64,000 bases of DNA. It comes from Dermatophagoides farinae (Eukaryota > Arthropoda > Arachnida > Sarcoptiformes > Pyroglyphidae). The DNA lies in assembly GCF_024713945.1 (NCBI RefSeq), contig NC_134683.1:1354501-1418500 (forward strand), written 5' to 3'. The translations under genes were made by a program, and so were the position numbers. The first letter of the stretch is position 1, and each line of letters opens with the position of its first letter. The notes beneath the pieces are model-generated. The model had not been told where the DNA came from. It saw only the letters and a list, made by a program, of their open reading frames with translations, and did not search any database. Shown here piece after piece: positions 53,932 through 61,804 of the stretch.

Positions 53932-54657
53932 GTGTGACTCACTGAGTTGCTCAGTCAATCACTCAACACAAAAAACACGCACACACATAGGCACCATTCT
54001 TATATGACGTACTCAAAAAAAAAAAAAATATGAGTCGACCAAAAATCATCATCATCATCATTAGTACCATTGGCACATTCAATTATCGTTTGATGAATAT
54101 TTTTGTTTAACAAAAAAAATTGTTTTTTTTATAAGTTATCCTTTTTGATAATTTTTTTGAAAATATTGATTTTGTGGTCAGCGTCTAATCTTTTGTCTTT
54201 TCGATTTACTCAATATCCTGTCATTAAACAACGTCACCAAAATTTTTTCTCTCTGTGTGTTGTGCGTTTAAATTATTTTGGGTAAATGACAAATCCAAAC
54301 TGAATTTGAATTATTATCGGCTATTGTAGCGTTTGATTTGGTTTTTTTACTATTTATTTACCAGGAGAAAAATGCAAATGTTTGACAAATAATAATCAAA
54401 GAATTTTTATTCATTTATTGTGTTATGAATTGTGACAAGACAAATAAAATTTGAGAAAGCAGAAAAAAATACTATTGACTAATCTATCTATCTATCTTCT
54501 ATCTTCTATTCTATTATGACGCTTAGGATGTCTGTAACTGCAATTTTTATACTTTGCAAGTGCTTGCACTGTGTACTGGCACTGTGTATTAACTTGGCAT
54601 TTGATGCAAAGAAACTCAGCCCCGCAGGGCTAGAATGGAGGAGGCGCGAAGCGATAA

Positions 54658-54988
54658 AGATGCGATAAAGATTTGTGAACAACAACAACAACAATCTAAA
54701 TAAATGAAATAATAATATATATGTGTATGGGCTGCAGCAAAAAAAAAAATGAAAAAGTTTTTTTATTTTAATTATAGAATATTGCCACAAATTGAAAAGA
54801 CAAAAAAAATTATTTTTAAAAATGAAAAGATTAAAAAATTGAACATGATCAATTTGTTTGTTTTTTTTTTGGTTATGTTCCAAGTAAATTTTGTTCTTTT
54901 TTTGTATGTTCATCAGATAAAATAATTCCTAAAAATTGAAAAAGGTCATTATTACTGCGTTTCAATTGGAGCAAAAATAAATTGGTTT
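54658..54988 (+). repeat. Direct repeat copy B: partial IPMK 3' end
   Basis: 331 bases duplicating the last codons of IPMK (reading AIKICEQQQQQSK then stop) and the 3' flank. It is orphaned: the upstream kinase sequence is absent and is replaced by a GC-rich junction. To its right lies the unrecognised gene at 55073. Confidence 0.93.
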
Positions 54989-55072
54989 GATTCAAAAAAA
55001 ATTTCCTAGAAGACGACGTTTTTTTTGTTGTTGTTGAATAACAAAAAAATTCAGCCAAAATTTTTCAATTGG

Positions 55073-55902
55073 TCAATTGATTAGCCAGAAATCTAGATCC
55101 AATTCACGGCTATAAGGCATAATCGATTGATTTGCTTTTGGACATGGATGATCCAAATGATAAAGCCATGTACGACCATTATTATAATCATTCAATGATA
55201 ATTTGAACATTCCATTTGACAATGATGATGATGCCGACAACGACGATGATTTAGTTTGACGATGAAAATTTCGGCTCCAATGACGATAGAAATCATTTTC
55301 ATAATAATTTTCTAAAGTTGATGATGATGAGGACAAATAAATTGGTTGATCACAGTTGGTATTATTATCATCATCATTATTGTTCAACAATTGTGTAGCC
55401 ACCATCATATCGGTATTACGTATGTAATCCAATATCTCAATATCATCGGAAATTACCGTCGTTTCATGATCATAATCATCATCATCATTCATATTCGAAT
55501 TTTTCTGTTGTTGCTGTTGTTCATCATGAAACGATTTGATTGTTCGTTCAATTTTAGCCGGAATATCATCGACAGCCATTTGAATTTGTTTTAAAGCCAG
55601 ATTTAATTTTCGTAATTCTTCAACAATTTCTTTTTGAAAATCATCCGTTGTTGTTGTTGTTGTTTCTGTCGTCGCCATTGTCATTGTTTTGGATTGCAAC
55701 GAATTCAGTTGTTTTCGTTGTATATAACGATCATATATTAGTTTAGTCACTTCCATTGGATCATCCCATGAACTGCTGGTGTCCAATGAAGTGAAATCAT
55801 TTTCATCAATCGATGATGACTGGAACAAGAAATAATGGGAATCATTTAGTCATTTTTAAGAATAATTTTAAAGAATAAACTTACATCCTTAATTGTGCAC
55901 AT
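55073..55902 (-). CDS. Unrecognised acidic protein with central coiled-coil-like segment
   Basis: Two exons: 55902-55885 (MCTIKD, then a GTAAGT donor) and 55819-55073; 254 residues. I do not recognise the family. The N-terminal half has an acidic Ser-rich stretch, WDDPMEVTKLIYDRYIQRKQ, and a helical segment (EIVEELRKLNLALKQIQMAV) likely to form a coiled coil. The middle is low complexity (Gln, Asp, Asn, Ser runs). The C-terminus (WLYHLDHPCPKANQSIMPYS, ending FWLIN) is not repetitive and looks structured. No signal peptide or membrane segment. An ORF of this length with a short spliced first exon and strong donor supports a real gene. Its stop lies 85 bases from the duplicated IPMK tail. Confidence 0.6.
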
Positions 55903-56910
55903 GGTTCTCAATATCACTGCCTGAGTTATATTCAATTAAAATGAATATATAATCGATTCGATTTTATTGTGTTGACACTCTAAAACGCACTTAATTGGTA
56001 ACGAAATCAAAGTTTAAGATATTTTTTTCTGATTATCAATAAACAAAAAAAAAATTTCTTTTCTTTTTGGGACATTAAACGATTTATTATATCGCATGTG
56101 TGTGTGATATCATTGATCACTATGATAACTCACAACAATGTATACAATACTATGCGCAGTATATGTGTTGTTTATAACAAAATCGAATAAAGATGTCACG
56201 TATTTACCTGATCATTTATGAACGCATGCGTGTGCAATTTTTTTTTTCAATTTCATTTGGTCATACTGTTCAGATATAATGTTACCGATGAAAAAAAAAA
56301 ATAAACCGGCGCAATTTTTAATTGTTGTTATATTTGAATGAAAAAAAAACTTTTATGAATGACAAATTATCAGACTATGTGTAAGTATTGAAAGAACAGA
56401 TTAAATTTCGAGGTTAAATTTTCAAACCAATTATAATCATCATCATATATCGGAAACAAGACAACAAGTTTATGGATGAAGTTTTAGAAATTTTTGTTGA
56501 TTTTTTTATTTCATTTTGTACGACCTGTCTATAGGAGGATATTATGAAAACAGAAAATGAAAATCCCGCAAAGTCATCGTGACTTTTGACAAAAAAAAAA
56601 GAAAGAACGACGAAAAGATGGATGTTCTTCAATGTTAAATGGTGATAGATTTGGATATCGAATCGACCGAAAAAAAGTTGATGGTGGTGGTATGAAATTA
56701 ATTGGTTTTCCGATTATTACCACCACCACCACCGGATTGGGTCGAATTTTATTTACAACAATTAACCCGAGTATAAAAAGAGCGTTGGATGTTGAGGACA
56801 AAATGATTCTTGGATATTGATCATTGTTCTCGTCGTATTTTTGTTTGTTTGTGATTGTTCTTGAAACGTTGCTGCCACCCCAAAAAAAAAACTCTTTTCT
56901 GACAAAAAAA
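55903..56910. other. Divergent intergenic region before Ly6-like gene
   Basis: 1 kb containing the promoters of the unknown minus-strand gene and of the Ly6-like gene, with a TATA-like box at 56772. Open frames on both strands at 56574-56990 have no family resemblance and are treated as non-coding. Confidence 0.5.
56772..56779 (+). promoter_or_regulatory. TATA-like box upstream of Ly6-like gene
   Basis: TATAAAAA in a moderately GC-balanced context (CCGAG before, GAGCG after), 139 bases before the start codon. This would put the transcription start near 56805, giving a 5' leader of about 100 bases. Inferred from position only. Confidence 0.45.
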
Positions 56911-57602
56911 ATGATGATCCTTTTCCTCATGACTTTGTGCCTGACCAGCACATTAGGTACGGAATATGGAGAAAATTTGAAATATAACATTTATCTAGTA
57001 TTGACCTTTAACTAATTTTTTTTAGGCTTGGCTGATGTTAAAGAAACCAATGGACCATCATCAAGTGCAATGCCGTTGATTACAACATCGGCTGAAATGT
57101 TAGCACAACCAGTGTCCAGTGCACAAACAGCCGAACAAGTTACAGCAGCAATCAGTTGTTATGTATGTACTTCGAAAAATGATACGGCCTGTTTCGATGA
57201 GAAAACATTGCGAAAAGATCATATCCATGAATGTCATCCAGTTAATGGTCAACAAAGTATTGGCTGCTGGCGTTTAGAACAATGGGTTATCTATGATGAA
57301 ACTTCGGGTATGAAACTTTCCATTGAATTCAATTAAAAATAATATTCTGAAATTATTATTATTTTAATTATAATTAATTAGAATTGAAAGCTCATGATCG
57401 AATTATTCGTGGATGTGCATATAAAAAACAAGAACATGCATGTATCTATCGTAGCGGTTTTGGTGGTATGATTTCTCATTGTCTCTGTAATAGTACTGCT
57501 TGTAATTCGGCCATGACAATGTCGACGGTTACACCGATCAACGCTTTCTTTGTTCTATTTTCAACATTGTTATGCATTGTTACCATCAAATCATTCTTTT
57601 AA
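56911..57602 (+). CDS. Ly6/uPAR (quiver/sleepless-like) GPI-anchored protein
   Basis: Three exons: 56911-56956, 57026-57307 and 57382-57602; 182 residues. MMILFLMTLCLTSTLGLA is a signal peptide. A Ser/Thr-rich linker precedes the three-finger domain: ISCYVCTSKNDTACFD, then HECHPVN, GCWRLEQWVIYDE, RGCAYKKQEHACIYR and ISHCLCNSTACNSA. The CxxC opening and the closing CLC-x4-CN pattern are diagnostic of arthropod Ly6 proteins of the quiver type. The C-terminus is hydrophobic (INAFFVLFSTLLCIVTI), as in a GPI-attachment signal. Quiver/Sleepless and relatives modulate ion channels or septate junctions (family knowledge); which member this is cannot be told. Confidence 0.85.
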
Positions 57603-57857
57603 AATAATTCTTTAAACTGAACAAATTATTATCGATTGATTAATTGATTGATTGACGATTCTCTGATCCATTAATAAACCCAATATTATATATTGTTGTT
57701 CCATATTTTGATCCATTTCACTTTTAGAAAAACACATAAATTAATTTCTGTTGATTTGGCAATAAATTTAAAATTTAATTTATTCATCAGCTTCTTTTTC
57801 CTGTAACGAGAACCAAAAAAAATATATTTACATTAAAAAAAACACAAAAATCCATTA

Positions 57858-58385
57858 TTATTTCTTCGAACAAGCACGAATTTTCTGACGAATGGCCATC
57901 ATTTTTCTTGATGATCGTCGACAATTTTTATTTTTATCAAATAATATTTGTTCACGAAAATTACAGGCATTCGTTTGTATGATCGGTGCCTTAGCTGTTT
58001 CGATCAATTCATCTAATGATAAAATCTCATATTTTGTTGTTTGAGTGGTCACTGTTTTTGATTTGGCCAATTTTTTCTTTTCTCGTTTATTCTTTTTCAA
58101 AATTGTTGGATCAACTTTTCGAATATTTGTATCTGGCTTTTCGGTGACGGCTGAATATTCCGTTTCGATTTCTTTGAGAAAATCTTCAGGCAATTTTTCA
58201 ATTTTCATTTTTTTCTGCTCAACATTACGTTCCAATTCACGACGTCGTTTTTGTTTTAATTTTTCATCGATAAAATTTTTGGCCAATTTTTCTTGTTTAA
58301 AATTTTCTCGTGCTTGTTGTTCGGAGAATTTTTTCGATACTTCAACTGGTGCATCATCATCATCAATATTGTCGTGTGGATTCAT
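57858..58385 (-). CDS. NOL7: NOL7-like nucleolar protein
   Basis: A single exon of 175 residues, very basic and rich in Lys/Arg/Glu. The N-terminal part reads APVEVSKKFSEQQARENFKQ, then KLKQKRRRELERNVEQKKMK and KLPEDFLKEIE. It resembles the P-x-E-V-x-F...K-x-K-R-R-R-x-E-L...E-Q-K-K...K-L-L-P-x-x-x-L-E pattern I recall for NOL7. The C-terminal NFREQILF...RRSSRKMMAIRQK is compatible with the domain that ends that family, though the usual LYG is not seen. NOL7 is a nucleolar RNA-associated factor in ribosome biogenesis. Low-complexity basic proteins give weak matches, so the assignment is moderate. An E2F-like motif lies about 160 bases upstream. Confidence 0.62.
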   Translation of the reverse strand: MNPHDNIDDDDAPVEVSKKFSEQQARENFKQEKLAKNFIDEKLKQKRRRELERNVEQKKMKIEKLPEDFLKEIETEYSAVTEKPDTNIRKVDPTILKKNKREKKKLAKSKTVTTQTTKYEILSLDELIETAKAPIIQTNACNFREQILFDKNKNCRRSSRKMMAIRQKIRACSKK

Positions 58386-58542
58386 TTTGGATCGAAAAAT
58401 AATAAAAAATCAATAAAATATATCATCACAAAATTTAATCATTCATTCGTCCACACACACACACACGTGAGTTTCACAAGAATTTTTTTTTCATCTATTT
58501 TTCTTGGAAACTTTCTTGTAGCATTTTTTTAAAAAATTTCAA

Positions 58543-58555
58543 TTTGGCGCGGAAA
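58543..58555 (-). promoter_or_regulatory. E2F-like site upstream of NOL7-like gene
   Basis: TTTGGCGCGGAAA is close to the palindromic E2F consensus (TTTSSCGC on the plus strand, and its complement half GCGGAAA). It lies 158 bases before the minus-strand start codon at 58385. It is one of few CG-rich motifs in the region. Function inferred. Confidence 0.5.
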
Positions 58556-58610
58556 CTTTTCTCCCATTCGAACCATTCACTTGAACCACACTATATATCG
58601 TGTATATGAA

Positions 58611-58811
58611 TTAATTAGGTTTTTTTTTGTAAATTTTCACCGGTATAATATTCAATGTCAATTCGGTTAGATTCGAATCCGGTGTGTACACATTGAATAA
58701 TGTTGTCCAACATACATTCGAATTATTAATTAATTTAATTCGTTGATGACTTTTGGAAAAAAAAGAAGAATTGAATTCATCCATTGAATTAAATAGAAAA
58801 TTTTTTTTCAC
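58611..58811 (-). CDS. Small hypothetical protein (66 codons)
   Basis: Reads MDEFNSSFFSKSHQRIKLIN in its interior (second Met) and ends VKIYKKKPN. The residue mix is balanced rather than repeat-derived, which is unusual for spurious frames here. No domain, signal peptide or neighbour supports it, and it could equally be a chance frame or an exon of an unseen transcript. Confidence 0.2.
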   Translation of the reverse strand: MKKNFLFNSMDEFNSSFFSKSHQRIKLINNSNVCWTTLFNVYTPDSNLTELTLNIIPVKIYKKKPN

Positions 58812-59000
58812 TCCTACAATGATTCTTTAAAAAATCATAATACCTGTGCTTATGAGTGTGTGTGTGTGTATGGTAGTAGTTGTTCATTCTTTCAATTTTA
58901 CAAATCAATCAATCAATAATCGGTTTTTTTTCATAATTGGGCGTGTGGATACCAAGTGTGGATCAAACAAACAAACAAACGAAAAAAAAACAAACAAACC

Positions 59001-59543
59001 ATGCCTTCATCATTTCGAATATTTAATTATCGACTTTCATTCAAATACTCATCAGCATTATATCTAAGCAAATGGAGTCTAGTAATTTTGAATGTTATTT
59101 TCATTGTTACCGATATAATAACATCATCAATTATTTGGGTTAATCTTTTTGATGATTATCAACCATTTATGAATCAAACATCATTACATATTGATACTGA
59201 TGATGATTTAGAAGAATTATTATCAACAAAAAAATTTGGCATCATTCTAATCGGTATACTAATAACCACTGTATCAACAATCGGCATATTTGGTGCTGTA
59301 AGGAAAAATATTAAAACTTTAATGATTTACGATGCATTCGTTGGATTTGTATTAATATTATTATTGTTTGGTTGGCGAAATTATCAAAATATTTTCTATT
59401 GGTGGATCACCGTCATTGTTTCCATTTTGACAGCATTATCGTTATCATTTATTTACATAAAAACAATTCGTAATGAACCAATGAGAATTCGTAAACAATT
59501 ATTATTGAATCATGTGAATAATCGTGAAAGTTTTATTTTTTAA
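59001..59543 (+). CDS. Four-pass membrane protein, tetraspanin-like but lacking the large loop
   Basis: A single exon of 180 residues from ATG 59001 (MPSSFRIFNYRLSFKYSS); the frame upstream has no better start. Four hydrophobic segments: about 24-49 (WSLVILNVIFIVTDIITSSI), 79-100 (FGIILIGILITTVSTIGIFG), 107-125 and 132-152 (WWITVIVSILTALSLSFIYI). An acidic loop of about 30 residues with a possible N-glycosylation site (NQTS) joins TM1 and TM2. IFGAVRKNIK after TM2 resembles the G-x-x-G-A-x-R/K-x-N signature of tetraspanins, but the large Cys-rich loop with CCG between TM3 and TM4 is absent. The cytoplasmic tail is basic. Function unknown. Confidence 0.72.
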   Translation: MPSSFRIFNYRLSFKYSSALYLSKWSLVILNVIFIVTDIITSSIIWVNLFDDYQPFMNQTSLHIDTDDDLEELLSTKKFGIILIGILITTVSTIGIFGAVRKNIKTLMIYDAFVGFVLILLLFGWRNYQNIFYWWITVIVSILTALSLSFIYIKTIRNEPMRIRKQLLLNHVNNRESFIF

Positions 59544-59744
59544 CAAAATAACAAAAAACAAAACAAATATCATGGTATTTTTCTTCTTTTATTATTATTA
59601 TTCATTTGATAAAAAAAAATATTCTGTAATACAAAAATAATAGAAAAAATAAAAAACAAAAATATAAACAATAAAATCTTATAAATCGAAATCATCAATA
59701 AATTTTATTGTTGTGAATAAATAATCAATTGTATATATTCATGT

Positions 59745-61445
59745 TCAGTCCCAATCTTCGAAATTTTTGTCATTTTCATCATCATCATCATCGTCATCAT
59801 CACCATTATCATCATTCCTTTGATTTGATGTTGTTGTTGATGGTGGTGGAATCAATGCCGACATATTAGCCATTGTTGAAGCAGCATCAAATGTCGGTAA
59901 TTTTATTGTTGTTGTACGATCTGTATTATTTGATTTATGTTGATGATCACTACTAATGCCGCTACGTCTTGATTCAAGACGTTTTCGAAGTTCAGCCATC
60001 ATATCAAGACCTTTGTTATTATTATTTGTTTGATTAGAAGTATTCATTGGTGATTCAGTTATCGAATCTTCTAAGGCATCTTTTTTCTTCAATTTTTCAT
60101 CATGTTTTCGTTCTTTAATTGTTTTCTTTTTTGGTTTACCACCAGCTGCTCGAATTGATTCCAAAAGACTAGCTCTACCATTATCCAATTGTCCATGTTG
60201 TGAAATTGACTGTTGTATCTTATTAGTTTGTGGACTTGATCCAACCGATAAAACCGAAGGAGGTGATGTTGGTGGTGGTGGCAATAACGCTTGTTCATCC
60301 AACATTGACGTGGGGGGAGGAGGAGGTGGTGGTGGTGGTGGTGGCGGAATAAATGGAGGAGTTGCAACATCATATTCAACAGAAATGGGCAGTTTTGGTA
60401 GCTTATCAACATTGATATCAACAATTGGCTCGGATTGATTTGATGAAGGTGGTGAAGAAGGCGAAAAAGTAGATTTAGATAATGATGCTAAATCAGGTAG
60501 ATTTAAATGACCAATAATATCCATTTCACCAGTATCTTTGAAACGAAATTCATCAGCTATACCGGGTAATGAAGGCAATTCGGCAGGCAAATCATCAAGT
60601 ATATCTGGTTTTGTATGAAAAGTCAATTGAAAATCATCATCTTGAACATCCGTTTTTTCCGAAGTCGATGTTGATTCAGTGAATTTTTGTGAATCACTTT
60701 CATTAGATTTTATTTTATTCCCTGTTTGCGTACAACGTTTAGCGAATGTTGTTGGACTACCAATAGTGTAGGCGTTTTCAGATGAATTAAACAATAATAA
60801 AGAACTTAGACTAGATATTTGCCTCCATGGTATATTCGATTCAGATAGATGATCAGGTATTGATGACTTCTATTTTTTTACGAGGAAAAAAAAGAAAATA
60901 TGTAAATAAGAATGGGAAAAAAAATTCATAATCATAGAATCAGAATTTCTTACATTAGGTTTTTTGTCATAAATATAGAATTGTGATTTCATTTTCGAAT
61001 CATCATCATATGGAACATGTGTAGCATCAATGGTAACCCGTTTATCGTCATTATCATTATTACTGTTGTGGTTGTTAGTGGCCAATCCATGAATGTCACG
61101 ATCAAGTATAAGGAAACTATCATAAAATTCTTCCACTTTAATTTCATGACTAGGATATTTTGAATGTGAATACAACGTAATGGCTTTCTTTTCATCTTTA
61201 AGTAATGAAATTTTCTTTGCACAAATTTCGGTTCGTTTATTAATATCCTGTAATTTAGTTTGAACATTATGAAATTCTGTATCCAAACGTTTGAACAATG
61301 TTTCCGAATAAGAATCAATCAATTTTAGACGTTCTGCAATTTGTACCATTAATTCTTCACGGCGAAGATTTTCGGGCGTTGCAATAAATTGAAATGCCAT
61401 ATTGAAACCATTTGGACAATGATGGTTAATATATATGTTAAACAA
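59745..61445 (-). CDS. WASHC1: WASH complex subunit 1 (endosomal Arp2/3 activator)
   Basis: Nucleates branched actin on endosomes through Arp2/3. Two exons, 61445-60954 and 60869-59745, with an 84-base intron in phase 0; 538 residues. The N-terminal WASH homology domain shows ENLRREELMVQIAERL, a helical heptad region and KKAITLYSHSKYPS. Exon 2 begins with the family block ISSLSSLLLFNSSENAY. Then come LPDLASLSK-type and PSLPGIADEF segments, a run of 12 prolines (plus coordinates about 60313-60350), and the VCA module: WH2 helix GRASLLESIRAAGGKPKKK, a second basic amphipathic helix (MMAELRKRLESRRSGIS) and an acidic tail with a Trp (NFEDWD) ending the protein. Either Met61445 or the in-frame Met at 61400 (MAFQFIATPENLRRE) may be the start; the latter is closer to the family length before LRREE. 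Confidence 0.93.
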
Positions 61446-61804
61446 TGATGAAAATAAATAGCGAATGATTTGAATTCAAAATAAAATTTCAAAATTGATT
61501 ATCATGACGTGATGATGATGATGATGATTAAAAAATTTTCAATTCATTTGGACCAAATGCATATTAGTCTTTTTCCACACAACAAGCTGGCTAAAGTCGA
61601 AATGGATTTTTTTTTTGAAAATTCTAAATCTAAATAAAAAATAAATTGCCAAAAAAAAAAGTTTTAGGTCTCTTTGGAATTTTTTTTTATTCAATTTTGA
61701 TCGAAAAAAAATTTATAAATAAAATAAATTCCGAATACATGAGTTGATAATTATAATTTATACATCATATAAATAACGGCAAAAATGACGAAAAAAAATC
61801 GTGA
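61446..61804. other. WASHC1 promoter / LIN54 3' gap
   Basis: 359 AT-rich bases between two same-strand genes; an ATG run at 61509-61529 and poly(A/T). No gene seen. Confidence 0.55.

Larger units (their letters stand above)
53079..54657. mobile_element. Insertion island between IPMK-derived direct repeats
   Basis: About 1.58 kb bounded by the two copies of the IPMK 3' end. It contains, in order: a 49/56-bp tandem repeat (53081-53225), a GC-rich hAT-type terminus (about 53301-53363), two copies of a zinc-finger fragment (53364-53463 and 53606-53703), a 17-bp triplicated motif (53881-53931), AT-rich filler, and a GC-rich patch (54617-54653). No transposase was recognised. This is best described as a composite of mobile or captured DNA; the mechanism is not determinable by sight. 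Confidence 0.6.
58386..59000. other. Divergent region NOL7-like / four-pass protein
   Basis: 615 bases with short CA (58453-58467) and TG (58856-58868) tracts and an E2F-like motif at 58543. A 66-codon minus-strand frame (58811-58611) is not repeat-driven but has no recognised relative. Confidence 0.5.

Noticed and set aside
56574-56990. 138-codon minus-strand frame opposite the Ly6-like promoter
   Set aside because: Hydrophobic Val/Ile/Phe runs from repeats, no domain, and it covers the TATA-like box and first exon of a well supported plus-strand gene.
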